Shown: positions 8,220 through 17,364 of the stretch, in pieces
How positions within the stretch are numbered: the stretch's first letter is position 1
How the letters are laid out: each line of letters opens with the position of its first letter
Origin: Kiloniellaceae bacterium
Lineage (GTDB): Bacteria > Pseudomonadota > Alphaproteobacteria > Kiloniellales > J153
Length of the DNA: 64,000 nt
Direction of reading: 5' to 3'
Assembly: GCA_021776095.1 (NCBI GenBank)
Contig: JAJFGO010000038.1
Coordinates: 31,163-95,162 of the forward strand
Program-made: the position numbers and the translations under genes
Notes under the pieces: generated by a model
What the model was told of the DNA's origin: nothing
Seen by the model: only the letters and a program-made list of their open reading frames with translations
Database searches by the model: none

Positions 8220-9515
8220 ATGACACACCGCATCCTGGTCCTCGCAGCGGCCACCGTGAGCCTATTGGCGGCACCGCCAGCGGCCGCCATCGAGCCGACG
8301 ACGGTGGCGAGATTGGTCGAGCCGAGTATGGTCCGCATCCTCGTCGAAGGGCCGGTCAGGTCCGCATCCGCCAGTGGGTTCATTATCAGCACACAGGGCC
8401 ACATCGTGACCGCCTACCATGTTGTCCAGCCTCATATCGAGGGAGACTGGCGCCTCTTCGTGGTGGAAAGCGGCGCCATACCCGAGGCACGCCGAGCGGC
8501 GACGGTGGTCCAGGCCTACCCTGACGAGGACCTGGCGGTGTTGAAAGTGGAGAATCTGGACCGGCCGGCGGTGCCTCTCAGCGAATCCGAGACCGGCACC
8601 CTGACCAAGGGAATGGCGGTTTTCGCCATCGGATTTCCGGGTGCGGGAGAACGACTTGGCGGCGACAGTGGAACAAGCTTCACGGCCGGTATGGCTAACC
8701 GAATTTTCATGGGCGCCTGGACACGGGACGGTGCCCGGATCCAAATAATCCAGCATTCCGCCGCCACCAATCCTGGCAACAGCGGCGGGCCGATCGTGAA
8801 TCCCTGTGGCCAAGTCGTGGGCGTGAATACCGAACGGGAAATGGCGATGTTGATCACGCCGAGCGGCCTGCCGATCGTTTACGATGTGATCCAGGGCGTT
8901 TTCTTCGCCTCACATGTCTCGGTGCTGGTGGAGAAGCTCAAGGCCCTGGGCATTCCCTACAAGGGTACGCAAAAGGTGTGCCGGGTCATTCTCGGCGTGC
9001 CTTCGACGAATTTTTATTGGTATGCCTTGGCTGCGGTCGTCGTGGTCACCGTCCTTATGCTGCTCCTGATCAGACATTGGCCGCGGCGGGCGATTCACAT
9101 CGTCGTTCATGGCGGCACGGCCACACGCAACGGTGCCCGCGCTCTTGGGCACCTGTTTCTGCAACCGCCGTGGCGCCACAAGAAACATGAGACCGCTTGG
9201 CGGCTGCGCTGCGAGGATGCGGAGGGCGGGCCGATAGATATCGTGATCACGCAAGAAGATCTGCGCCGGGCGTCCAAGGGCCTAGTGATCGGCCGCGATC
9301 CTGCCTGCGATCGCTGCTTGGCCGCCGATGGGATCGCCGCGCGACACGCGCAGTTTGTTCCATTGGGCGATGGCCTAGGGGTGGCCGATCTGCATTCAGG
9401 GACCGGCACGGCGGTAAACGAACGCCCGGTGGACCCGAACGATGGCCCGGCACCGCTTACCCCCGGTGCGCAGCTTCGGCTTGGCAAGGTCTTATTCCGA
9501 GTCGAGCGGCGCTAA
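8220..9515 (+). CDS. Membrane-anchored trypsin-like serine protease with C-terminal FHA domain
   Basis: Predicted secreted/periplasmic protease domain tied to a cytoplasmic phosphopeptide-binding domain. The 431 residues show a signal peptide (1-23), a HtrA-like protease domain with His67 ('TAYHVV'), Asp104 ('DEDLAVL') and Ser188 ('GNSGGP'), one membrane helix (about 266-285) and an FHA domain (about 340-430) with 'IGRDPACDRC' and 'ARHAQF'. There is no PDZ domain, unlike DegP. The ATG at 8220 is chosen because it begins the signal peptide directly; upstream ATGs at 8154 and 8202 lack a better ribosome site. An M50 protease and rpoH follow on the same strand. Substrate and the kinase that would feed the FHA domain are unknown. 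Confidence 0.85.
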   Translation: MTHRILVLAAATVSLLAAPPAAAIEPTTVARLVEPSMVRILVEGPVRSASASGFIISTQGHIVTAYHVVQPHIEGDWRLFVVESGAIPEARRAATVVQAYPDEDLAVLKVENLDRPAVPLSESETGTLTKGMAVFAIGFPGAGERLGGDSGTSFTAGMANRIFMGAWTRDGARIQIIQHSAATNPGNSGGPIVNPCGQVVGVNTEREMAMLITPSGLPIVYDVIQGVFFASHVSVLVEKLKALGIPYKGTQKVCRVILGVPSTNFYWYALAAVVVVTVLMLLLIRHWPRRAIHIVVHGGTATRNGARALGHLFLQPPWRHKKHETAWRLRCEDAEGGPIDIVITQEDLRRASKGLVIGRDPACDRCLAADGIAARHAQFVPLGDGLGVADLHSGTGTAVNERPVDPNDGPAPLTPGAQLRLGKVLFRVERR

Positions 9516-9571
9516 GGAATGCCGCGTTCCCGCCAGGCTGGTAAGAGGTAGGGTGCAGAGATAAGCGAACC

Positions 9572-10705
9572 ATGCTGGGCAAACGTTTCGTTCTGTTCGA
9601 GCTGTTCGGCTTCAAGGTCCAGGTTGACGCGAGCTGGCTGTTCCTTGCCATGCTCGTCACCTGGTCCTTGGCCACAGGGGCCTTTCCGATCTGGTATGAG
9701 GATCTGAGCGCCGCGACCTATTGGTGGATGGCGCTTGTCGGCATGTTCGGGCTGTTTGCCTCGTTGATCTTCCACGAGATGTCGCATTCGCTCGTGGCCC
9801 GCCATTTCGGTTTGCGGATCCGGGGCATCACCCTGTTCATCTTCGGCGGCGTGGCCGAGATGGAGGAGGAGCCGGCGAGCCCGAAGGCCGAGTTTCTCAT
9901 GGCCGCCGCCGGGCCGCTGGCGAGCGCCGTTCTCGCCCTGGGTTTCTTTCTGCTCACGCATGCCGCGGTGGCCGCTGGCCTGCCGACACCGGTCGCGGGC
10001 GTTCTGGACTATCTTGCTTTTATCAATGGCCTGATAGCCGTTTTCAATTTGCTGCCGGGGTTTCCGCTGGACGGCGGACGCATGCTGCGGGCCGCGCTTT
10101 GGCATTTCAAGGGCAACCTGAGCGAGGCGACACGGATCGCAAGCCGTTCGGGCGAGATTTTCGCGATGGTCCTGATGACGCTCGGGGCGGTGAACGTGAT
10201 CGCCGGGAATTTCGTCGGCGGGATGTGGTGGTTTCTGATCGGCCTATTCCTGTACGGCGCCGCGCACGCATCCTTTTCTCAACTTCTGACGCGGCGGGCC
10301 TTCGAAGGCGAGACGGTGCGCCGCTTCATGACGCCGGACCCCATCACGGTCGCGCCGGACCTGACACTGGACGGCTTCGTCGAAGCCTACCTCTATCGCT
10401 CCCATCACGGCCTGTATCCGGTGGTCCATAGGGGCCGTCTGATCGGCGGCATGGGCGCCCGTCAACTCAAGGGCGTGCCGCGAGAAGACTGGGGCATCAT
10501 GCAGGTCGGTGAGGTTTTCGTGCCTCTTACGCGCGAGAACACCATTTCCGCCGATACCGACGCGGTGAAGGCCATGGCCCGAATGCGCCGCAACGCCGCG
10601 AGCCGCTTGATGGTTGTGGACGGCGAGCATCTGCTTGGCATCGTCACGCTCAAGGACATGCTGGACCTCCTCGCGCTCAAGATGGACCTGGAAGGGCCAC
10701 ATTGA
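9572..10705 (+). CDS. Site-2-protease family (M50) zinc metalloprotease with CBS pair
   Basis: Intramembrane protease of the rhomboid-unrelated S2P class. The 377-residue protein has several membrane helices, the zinc motif HExxH at 68-72 ('FHEMSHSLVARHFG') and the second zinc-side motif 'NLLPGFPLDGGRMLRA' near 155. Two CBS repeats follow from about residue 245 ('FMTPDPITVAP' and 'LGIVTLKDMLDLL'). This is the group seen in many bacteria and archaea as SpoIVFB-like/CBS proteases, where adenine nucleotides are thought to gate activity. It lies 56 bp after the FHA-protease gene and before rpoH, consistent with a protein quality or signalling cluster. The substrate is unknown. Confidence 0.9.
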   Translation: MLGKRFVLFELFGFKVQVDASWLFLAMLVTWSLATGAFPIWYEDLSAATYWWMALVGMFGLFASLIFHEMSHSLVARHFGLRIRGITLFIFGGVAEMEEEPASPKAEFLMAAAGPLASAVLALGFFLLTHAAVAAGLPTPVAGVLDYLAFINGLIAVFNLLPGFPLDGGRMLRAALWHFKGNLSEATRIASRSGEIFAMVLMTLGAVNVIAGNFVGGMWWFLIGLFLYGAAHASFSQLLTRRAFEGETVRRFMTPDPITVAPDLTLDGFVEAYLYRSHHGLYPVVHRGRLIGGMGARQLKGVPREDWGIMQVGEVFVPLTRENTISADTDAVKAMARMRRNAASRLMVVDGEHLLGIVTLKDMLDLLALKMDLEGPH

Positions 10706-10786
10706 GCCGATCCCCTAAGGTTCACGTCGATCCTAGACATCAGCCGGCTTTGGCCTTGTGGGGCGGATCTGGGAGCGGTCTCGACC

Positions 10787-10815
10787 CTTGAATTGTTCGC
10801 GCTTCGTTCCCATAT
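10787..10815 (+). promoter_or_regulatory. Sigma32-like heat-shock promoter upstream of rpoH
   Basis: CTTGAA at 10787-10792 and CCCATAT at 10809-10815 are separated by 16 bp, matching the sigma32 consensus (CTTGAA ... CCCATnT). A transcript starting near 10822 would leave a leader of about 170 nt before the GTG start of rpoH. In the rest of the 10706-10993 interval I see no other signal. Suggests autoregulation by an RpoH-type factor. Confidence 0.55.
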
Positions 10816-10993
10816 CTACCGCAGTCCCGAAATCAGAAGCAATCCATACGCGCCGGCAAAGACTGACCGCGAGCGATATGACTGTGCCCTGCTCAACGGC
10901 AGCGCGCCCGGACCAAAATCTCTCGGGATATCCGGTGGAACAGCGAAATCGAGGCAGAAAAATTGCGACACATTAGAGGAGGCAAGAACAAGC

Positions 10994-11956
10994 GTGACTG
11001 AATTGACCTTTGCCCCGGCGGAGGGGCTGACACGATATCTACAGAAGATCCACAAGTTCCCGTTGTTAAGCGAAGCGGAGGAGCGCGACTTGGCACGGCA
11101 TTGGCGGGACGCGGGCGACCGCGACGCACTGGGAAAACTCGTAAATAGCCATTTGCGTCTCGTGGCCCGCATGGCCATGGACAACCGTGGCTATGGCCTG
11201 CCGGTGACGGAACTGATTTCAGAGGGGCATGTCGGTCTGATGCAGGCGGTCATGAAATTCGACCCGGAACGCGGATTTCGCTTGTCGACCTATGCGCGCT
11301 GGTGGATTCGTGCCGCGATACAGGATTATGTCCTGCGCTCGTGGTCGCTGGTAAAAATGGGTACGAATGCCGCCCAGAAGAAGCTCTTCTTCAACCTGCG
11401 CAAGGCAAAGAGCCAGCTAAAGGCGCTGGACGAGGGCGACCTTAGTCCCGAGGCGACCGCCGCGATCGCCGAACAGCTTGGTGTGGCGGAGACCGAGGTG
11501 ATCGACATGAACCGGCGACTCTCCGGTCCCGATCATTCGCTCAACGCCACTGTCGGTGAGGGCAATTCCGAATGGCAAGACCTTCTGGTCCATGAAGGGG
11601 AAAACCAAGAGGCCCGCCTGGGCGCGCGAGAAGAGTTGCGGCTGCGTCGCGACCTCCTCGGCACCGCCATGGAACGGCTCGATCCGCGAGAGCGTCGCAT
11701 CCTGACCCAGCGCCGCCTGCGAGACAATCCGATAACCCTGGAGGGCCTGAGCCAGGAATACCACGTCAGCCGTGAACGGATCCGGCAGATCGAGGTTCGT
11801 GCTTTCGAGAAGGTCCAAAAGGCTATGCAGAGAGATGCTTCAAGACGTCCCAAGGGTCGCTCGGCCGGATCAAATCGGCCAGAGCCTTTCTTTGTTGCGG
11901 CTTTGAACCATCCGGCATCTGCAACCGCGCAACCGTGCCGGGCCGGATGTGTCTGA
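10994..11956 (+). CDS. rpoH: RNA polymerase sigma-32 factor
   Basis: Heat-shock type sigma70-family factor. The 320-residue product has region 1.2/2.1 ('YLQKIHKFPLLSEAEERDLA'), region 2.4 ('GFRLSTYARWWIRAAIQDYV'), the RpoH box 'AQKKLFFNLRKAK' and region 4.2 ('GLSQEYHVSRERIRQIE'). The open frame extends upstream to 10793, but homology starts at the GTG at 10994, which has a GAGGAGG ribosome site about 11 bases before it. The C-terminus runs about 40 residues past region 4 with a basic, low-complexity tail. A sigma32-like promoter precedes it. Many alphaproteobacteria carry two rpoH genes; this may be one of them. Confidence 0.93.
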   Translation: MTELTFAPAEGLTRYLQKIHKFPLLSEAEERDLARHWRDAGDRDALGKLVNSHLRLVARMAMDNRGYGLPVTELISEGHVGLMQAVMKFDPERGFRLSTYARWWIRAAIQDYVLRSWSLVKMGTNAAQKKLFFNLRKAKSQLKALDEGDLSPEATAAIAEQLGVAETEVIDMNRRLSGPDHSLNATVGEGNSEWQDLLVHEGENQEARLGAREELRLRRDLLGTAMERLDPRERRILTQRRLRDNPITLEGLSQEYHVSRERIRQIEVRAFEKVQKAMQRDASRRPKGRSAGSNRPEPFFVAALNHPASATAQPCRAGCV

Positions 11957-12252
11957 ACCCCGAGGTTTCTGGATGTCCGCACGCAAGGGGAGCATCCAGG
12001 AAGATTGGCATCAACTATCAGTCGCTTTGCTTTAACCGAACCTCCTGAACAAGTTGGCGTATGGCGGGGTCGCAGATATTCACTACTAGTTGTGCGGATA
12101 CTATTGCTTGCCAACGCGATTCCTGCGGACACGATTTTTCTTTTCCGATCCATGCGGTTGGAAAACCGAGGCATTTGGCAGGCCGTCATCGATCATGGCA
12201 GCGGAATTATAATGCCCCGCACCAGGCGTTTCGTGGTTTCGGACGGCCGCGG

Positions 12253-13116
12253 TTACCGGATCAGCTGGACCTCGACCCGGCGGTTTTTCGCTTCGGCCGC
12301 GCCCGGCTTGGTTTCGACCGCGGGCTGCGCCGCGCCGTAGTGTTTGGCCTCGATCCGCTCCGCCTTGACGCCGGCCGATATGAGCAGGTCCGTGACCGCC
12401 TTGGCCCGGGCCTCGGACAGCGCGTCGTTTTTCGCCGGGTTGCCGACGCCGTCGGTGTGCCCGCTGACTCGGACCTTGAGCGACGACCCCTTGGCCAGGG
12501 CCGCGGCCTTCATCAGTTTCTCCAACTGCGCCTTGCCGAAATCGGCGCTGCCGGTCTTGAAGTAGACCACATGCGCGCCGCTGGGCTGCCCCATTGCCGT
12601 CTTAACCTGGCCGAGGGCGATTTGGAAGCGCTCGCGGCAGGCGGCGATATCGCGCGGCTGTCGGTTCTCTTCCTGCTCCTGTATCCAGCAGTCGAAGCTG
12701 ACCTGGGCCTCGGCGGCACTGGCCGGCGCCTTGTCGCCGGCGCCCGCTTTCAGCACGTCGATCAGGTCGCTTCGGGCGGCCGAGAGTTCGTCGCGCGTTT
12801 CCGCCGGCAGGTCCCGGTCAAAGAGCGAGTCCGGGCCCACGTCCTGATCGTCGGCCGCGGCCAGGGCCTTCTTGGAAAAGGCTCCTGAATCGGCCCAGTC
12901 ATACTCCTCGCGTTCTGTGGCGGCGAGGGCGAGATACCCTTCATAGAGCTGGCGGTTGAACTCGGGACCCTTTGGTTCCGCCGCTGCGGCCGCCGCATAG
13001 GGCTCCTGATAAATATTCTGCTTGATCCAAGCGTCCGTCATTTGCCCCTGCTCGGCGCAAGAGATCAAAAACGGCGCGCTTATTCCCAAGACTGCGAACC
13101 AGATTTTCTTAGACAT
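12253..13116 (-). CDS. OmpA-family lipoprotein (peptidoglycan-binding)
   Basis: Outer-membrane lipoprotein that should hold on to peptidoglycan. The 287-residue product has a lipoprotein signal with lipobox 'LISC' (Cys about 20), an Ala-rich central part of about 130 residues with no recognised domain, and a C-terminal OmpA domain (about 180-287). That domain carries 'VYFKTGSADF', 'VSGHTDGVGNPAKNDALS', 'RAKAV' and 'NRRVEV'. A GGGAGG site precedes the ATG. The 296 bp between rpoH and this convergent gene contain no convincing gene. Confidence 0.88.
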   Translation of the reverse strand: MSKKIWFAVLGISAPFLISCAEQGQMTDAWIKQNIYQEPYAAAAAAEPKGPEFNRQLYEGYLALAATEREEYDWADSGAFSKKALAAADDQDVGPDSLFDRDLPAETRDELSAARSDLIDVLKAGAGDKAPASAAEAQVSFDCWIQEQEENRQPRDIAACRERFQIALGQVKTAMGQPSGAHVVYFKTGSADFGKAQLEKLMKAAALAKGSSLKVRVSGHTDGVGNPAKNDALSEARAKAVTDLLISAGVKAERIEAKHYGAAQPAVETKPGAAEAKNRRVEVQLIR

Positions 13117-13355
13117 CCGAACCTCCCAAAGTTTCGTGCGGCCAAGCTATGGAGCTTGTTGGTGCGATAACGATATTTCAATTCAAGATTGAAAAGGGAG
13201 GTTATGTCAACCGTGGCCCGGCCGCCGGAGTTTCCCGCGCCGCCGCGCCTGAGCGGCCTGTCCGCTCAAGCGCCTTGCCATGACCGGGCCGTGACGTATC
13301 GTGGCCGCCGGGGAGAGGGGGCCGGCGCCGCGGCACGAAAGGCAAGTGGAAACGG

Positions 13356-14324
13356 ATGGGAACGAAGATGCAGGACATTCACGTTGGGGTTATCGGCCTG
13401 GGTACGATCGGGCGGCAATTCATGGCCGAGATGTTGGCCCATGACCGGTTCCAAGTGGCCGCCGTATGGGACCCGAGCGAGGCCGCGTGTGCCACGGCGG
13501 CGGCAGAACACCCCGGTTTGACCATCGCCGAGAGCGCGGCGCGGATATTCGCCGACCCCGTCGTCAATCTGGTCTATATCGCCAGTCCGCCGCAGAGCCA
13601 TTGCGACTACATCCTGGCCGGGCTTGAGGCCGGCAAGGCGATCTATTGCGAGAAACCCCTAGGGGTCGACCTTGCCAAAAGCCGGGAGGTCGCCAAGCGA
13701 TGTGCGGAATCGGGCCTGCCCAACATCGTGAACTTCAACCACGGCCGGGCGCGCTCCAGCTGCTTCGTCGAAGACCAGATCAAAGCCGGCAAGGTGGGCA
13801 AGATCAGCGGAATCGATACCTTGATCCATCTCTCGCGTTGGCCGCGCGAGTTTCAAAAAGGGGCGGCCTGGCTCGCCGGCCGCGAGCAGGGCGGCTTTAC
13901 CCGCGAGATGCTGTCGCATTGGATCTACTTGACCCGCCGCCTGCTGGGTCCGGGCAAGCTGACCTATAAGAACGTCCAATATCCGGCCGACGCGGTTTCC
14001 GCCGAAACCCGCTTAATCGCCGAGCTCGATTTTGGCGGTGTGCCGTTATTCATTAAGGCCGCCTGTGGTGGCGCGGGTCCGGTCGGAACCGAGTGTCGAA
14101 TCTGGGGCGAAAAGCAATCGTTCCGGCTCCATCCCGGCGGGCTGAGTACCGCTATCGATGGAAGCTGGCGGGAAGAATTTTCGGAGATCGCCAATTTGGG
14201 CCAAGAGGATCGAAGGCGAAGCCTCGACGGCGTCGCCGCCAAGCTGGACGGTGAGCTGATCGAGATGCCGAGCGTCGCCGATGCCTTGGCCGTGCAGGAA
14301 CTGATCGAAGAGATCCTCCGCTAG
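13356..14324 (+). CDS. Gfo/Idh/MocA family oxidoreductase
   Basis: NAD(P)-dependent dehydrogenase of the sugar/inositol-type superfamily. The 322 residues begin with a Rossmann fold ('VGVIGLGTIGRQFMAEML') and contain the conserved 'YCEKPLGVDLAKSREV' motif with the catalytic lysine, then the C-terminal alpha/beta domain with 'GGFTREMLSHWIYLTRRLLG'. An alternative ATG 12 bases further in (13368) is equally possible. The substrate cannot be read from sequence. Its TAG stop is part of the first CTAG of the palindromic repeat that follows. Confidence 0.87.
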   Translation: MGTKMQDIHVGVIGLGTIGRQFMAEMLAHDRFQVAAVWDPSEAACATAAAEHPGLTIAESAARIFADPVVNLVYIASPPQSHCDYILAGLEAGKAIYCEKPLGVDLAKSREVAKRCAESGLPNIVNFNHGRARSSCFVEDQIKAGKVGKISGIDTLIHLSRWPREFQKGAAWLAGREQGGFTREMLSHWIYLTRRLLGPGKLTYKNVQYPADAVSAETRLIAELDFGGVPLFIKAACGGAGPVGTECRIWGEKQSFRLHPGGLSTAIDGSWREEFSEIANLGQEDRRRSLDGVAAKLDGELIEMPSVADALAVQELIEEILR

Positions 14325-14462
14325 AGCAATATCTGAACGAATAGAACCGATACGGTTCGGTTCGTTCAGATGAAATTGCTCTACTCTTCAATGAAGTAGA
14401 GCAGCTTTATCCGCTCCCTTGGATCGCTGAAAGCGATTCCAATGGATCGGATGCTGCTCTAG
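14321..14462. repeat. CTAG-bounded double-hairpin intergenic repeat, copy 1
   Basis: A 142-bp element starting CTAGAGC and ending GCTCTAG. It is made of two imperfect palindromes, each of which also starts TAGAGC and ends GCTCTA (about 14322-14384 and 14395-14462). A near-identical inverted copy lies at 21047-21189. The element begins inside the stop codon of the upstream oxidoreductase gene, so the repeat itself supplies the TAG. Probably a non-autonomous, REP/MITE-like element; on transcription both halves would fold into stable stems. Confidence 0.85.
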
Positions 14463-14526
14463 ATTCGCTGGGCCCCGAGCGGCCACCCTAAACCGGTGAT
14501 ACCCACCGACGAATGAGGCGCTAACC

Positions 14527-15639
14527 ATGACCTATTACCCAAACACTGACGAAAGCTGGCAAACCGTTCCCGCGGGTGACGCCGGATTCGACCCGGATCG
14601 TCTCGCCGCTGCGATCGCCTTTGCCGAAGCTCACGAATCGCCTTGGCCCCGCGACCTCGAGAAGGCGGGCGACGTCCCGGGGCTGAGTCAATTCGAGAAG
14701 CCGCCATGGAATGAAGCGCTCGGCCCCTTCAAGCCGCGTGGCGGCACCAACGGCATCCTGCTGAAAGGCGGGTGCATTGTCGGGCGTTGGGGCGATCCGG
14801 AACGCGCCGACATGACCTTCAGCATCGCGAAAAGCTATCTCGCGATTCTGGCCGGGATTGCCCTGGGCGACGGCCTGATTTCGGATGTCGACGCGCCGGT
14901 TGCCGAAACCGTGCCGGGTGACTATTTCGCTTCGGCGCACAACCGCGCCATCACCTGGCGTCACCTGCTCAGCCAGACCAGCGAATGGGAAGGAACGCTG
15001 TGGGACAAGCCCGACCTGGTCGACCGCAACCGGCAGGTCGGTCCCGGTTCCGATAACAGCCGCAAGGGCGAGCACCGTGACCTGCAAGCGCCGGGCACTT
15101 TTTGGGAATACAACGATGTGCGTGTCAACCTATTGGCGCTGGCGCTGCTTCATGCTTTCCGCAGGCCGTTGCCGGAGGTCTTGAAAGCCCGCGTCATGGA
15201 CCCGATCGGCGCGTCGCCAAACTGGAGCTGGCACGGCTACCGAAATTCTTTCGTTGAAATCGACGGTCATCGAATGCAGTCGGTGCCCGGCGGTACCCAT
15301 TGGGGCGGCGGCATGCAAATCGGCAGCTTCGACCATGCCCGCTTTGGCCTGCTGGTTCATCGCGGCGGGCTTTGGAACGGCGAGCGCTACCTGCCCGAGG
15401 GCTGGACCGACGCCTTACGCACGCCGGGCCCCGTCAATTCCGGATACGGTTATCTTTGGTGGCTCAATACCGATAAGCGCGAATGGCCCGGGGCGTCCGA
15501 ATCCAGTTATGCCGCGGTCGGCGCCGGCACCAGCATCTTATGGATCGACCCGGCGAACGATTTGATCTTGGTGGCACGTTGGATCGACCAGGAAAAGGTC
15601 GCCGCCCTGATCGGCCAAATGGTTGGCGCGCTCGCGTGA
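14527..15639 (+). CDS. Serine hydrolase, beta-lactamase class C family
   Basis: Penicillin-binding-protein-fold hydrolase or esterase. The 370-residue protein has the SxxK nucleophile motif in 'FSIAKSYLAI' (about 97-106), the YxN-type motif in 'WEYNDVRVN' (about 197), and a C-terminal glycine-rich strand 'YAAVGAGTSILWID' in the place of the KTG triad. There is no signal peptide, so it is likely cytoplasmic, unlike true beta-lactamases. It stands alone between the repeat and the convergent decarboxylase genes. Role unknown. Confidence 0.85.
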   Translation: MTYYPNTDESWQTVPAGDAGFDPDRLAAAIAFAEAHESPWPRDLEKAGDVPGLSQFEKPPWNEALGPFKPRGGTNGILLKGGCIVGRWGDPERADMTFSIAKSYLAILAGIALGDGLISDVDAPVAETVPGDYFASAHNRAITWRHLLSQTSEWEGTLWDKPDLVDRNRQVGPGSDNSRKGEHRDLQAPGTFWEYNDVRVNLLALALLHAFRRPLPEVLKARVMDPIGASPNWSWHGYRNSFVEIDGHRMQSVPGGTHWGGGMQIGSFDHARFGLLVHRGGLWNGERYLPEGWTDALRTPGPVNSGYGYLWWLNTDKREWPGASESSYAAVGAGTSILWIDPANDLILVARWIDQEKVAALIGQMVGALA

Positions 15640-15662
15640 CCAATCCAGCCGTTGGACCCTAG

Positions 15663-16868
15663 CTATTGCACGACGGCGATGAAGATTCCGGCCAGTACGG
15701 CGGAGGTGATCACGCCGCTGATGCTGGCGCCCAGGGCATGGGGTAGGATCACCGCGTCGGGCGTGACCTCGGCGACGCATTTCTGGGCCACCTTGGCGGT
15801 GGTGGGCAGGCAACTGACGCCGGCGATCCCGATCACCGGATTGAATTTCCGGCCCGTGGCGAAGTACAGGACATAGCCGCCCAGGAGACCGCCCAGGCCC
15901 GATATGGTGAGCGCCAGTATGCCGAGCACGAGCAGGATCAGGACATTCGGATCGAGGATCGTGTTGGCCTCGCAGAGGACGCCGAGCATCAACCCGAGGA
16001 AGAACGTCGCGCCATAGAGAAGCTGGCCACTGAACAATTCGGTGTAGCGGGTCAAGCCGCTCTCGCGCACGATCACGCCGATGAACAGCGATAGGAACAG
16101 CGGCGCCGCCACCGGAAACAGCAAGGACAAAATCGTGCAGGCGACCACGCAGAAGACGATCTTCTGACCTGTCGTTATCTTGCGGACCGGCTCCGTTGGC
16201 ATCTTCATGCCCCGTATGTGGCGCGGCACCAACAGCTTGATCATGTAGGGATAGCCGCCGTAGGTCAGCCCCAGATAAAGATAGGCAACCACGGTGATCG
16301 GCACGAAAAGGTCCTCGGAGAGTATTAGCGAGGTGAAGAGGATCATCGGTCCGTCGGCCCCGCCGATGGTCGCGACCGCTGCGGAATCCTGGATCGACAG
16401 GCCGAAGGCATAGGCCAGCGGGAACACCGCCACGGTGCCCAATTCGGCGCACAGCGCGATGAACATGCTTTGAAACGGCCGCGCCATCATGTAGCCAACG
16501 TCGAGCAAGGCGCCGATCCCCATGAACACCAGACAAGCGATCAGGCCGTTGGAAAAGGTCAGGGTGTAGACCGGCTGCAACCAGTTGATCTGCAGGGTGG
16601 ACATCAATGCGTCGACATTGTCGACCAGGGGATCGACGAACAGGGTGCCTTGGCGGCCGTCGTCCAGGAACAACACGCCTGCGTTGACCGTCGCCATGCC
16701 CAGGCCCATGGGAATCATCAAGAGGCCTTCCAGGACGCCCTTGAGGCCCAAATAGATGAGCCCCATCCCCAGGGCGATCAGGAACAGCCGCATGAAGGCG
16801 ATCCGGGGTTCGGAGTCCCATAGGGTCGCCAGGCCTTGAAAGACGTTGAGCAGGTCCAGGTTTTCCAA
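15663..16868 (-). CDS. Na+-translocating decarboxylase, beta subunit (methylmalonyl-CoA decarboxylase type)
   Basis: Membrane subunit that decarboxylates carboxybiotin and pumps Na+. The 401-residue, highly hydrophobic protein shows the family hallmark 'ATIGGADGPMILFTSLIL', whose Asp is the Na+-site residue, and the C-terminal 'NPVIGIAGVSCLPTTAKV' motif. Length and motifs match OadB/MmdB/GcdB. Genes for the biotin carrier, gamma-type anchor and carboxyltransferase lie immediately upstream in the same direction with 40-47 bp gaps, so all four subunits are present. Confidence 0.92.
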   Translation of the reverse strand: MENLDLLNVFQGLATLWDSEPRIAFMRLFLIALGMGLIYLGLKGVLEGLLMIPMGLGMATVNAGVLFLDDGRQGTLFVDPLVDNVDALMSTLQINWLQPVYTLTFSNGLIACLVFMGIGALLDVGYMMARPFQSMFIALCAELGTVAVFPLAYAFGLSIQDSAAVATIGGADGPMILFTSLILSEDLFVPITVVAYLYLGLTYGGYPYMIKLLVPRHIRGMKMPTEPVRKITTGQKIVFCVVACTILSLLFPVAAPLFLSLFIGVIVRESGLTRYTELFSGQLLYGATFFLGLMLGVLCEANTILDPNVLILLVLGILALTISGLGGLLGGYVLYFATGRKFNPVIGIAGVSCLPTTAKVAQKCVAEVTPDAVILPHALGASISGVITSAVLAGIFIAVVQ

Positions 16869-16915
16869 TGGCGTGCCTGACGTTAGGGGAAGGGGCGGGG
16901 CGCCGTGGCGTCTCG

Positions 16916-17323
16916 CTAGGCGATGGTCAAAAGGGTTTGCCCAGGCTCGACCGGGTCGCCCGCGGCCACGGCGACGTTGCTGATCGTGCCGTCCCGGCCG
17001 GCATTGACGAAGGTTTTGGTCTTCATCGCCTCCAGGGTCGCGACCCGCGTCGCCGCCTCGACCTTAGCGCCCAGGGCGACATCGATCGAGACCACGACCC
17101 CGGCGATCGGGCTGACCACGTCGTCCGGCCCGGCGGCGGGTTTCGGCGCCGCCTGCCGTAGAACGCCCTGCGCAGCGGGTGCTTGGACCGCCTCGCCAGC
17201 GGACGCCCGGGCGGTTTCCATGCTGCCCCGGTCGGGATAGAGATTGCCCGGCCCGTCGGAGACCTCGGTGACCGCAACATCGTATTCATGTCCATCGACA
17301 CTGATCTTGAAACGTCTTTGCAT
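16916..17323 (-). CDS. Biotin carrier subunit of the Na+-translocating decarboxylase
   Basis: Carries biotin between the carboxyltransferase and the membrane beta subunit. The 135-residue protein begins with a short beta region ('FKISVDGHEYDVAVTEV'), then an Ala/Pro linker, then a biotinyl domain with the attachment lysine in 'LEAMKTKTFVNAGRDG' (about residue 102). The motif is AMKT rather than the common AMKM, as in several Mmd/Gcd carriers. It sits 41 bp after the gamma subunit gene and 47 bp before the beta gene. Confidence 0.87.
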   Translation of the reverse strand: MQRRFKISVDGHEYDVAVTEVSDGPGNLYPDRGSMETARASAGEAVQAPAAQGVLRQAAPKPAAGPDDVVSPIAGVVVSIDVALGAKVEAATRVATLEAMKTKTFVNAGRDGTISNVAVAAGDPVEPGQTLLTIA

Positions 17324-17364
17324 GTCCGTTTTCCTTCAGCGGCCTTAGAATCTTGCTGGCCGGT

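Noticed and set aside
12005..12340. Plus-strand frame between rpoH and the OmpA-like gene
   Set aside because: It runs into the antiparallel lipoprotein gene and its composition does not look coding.
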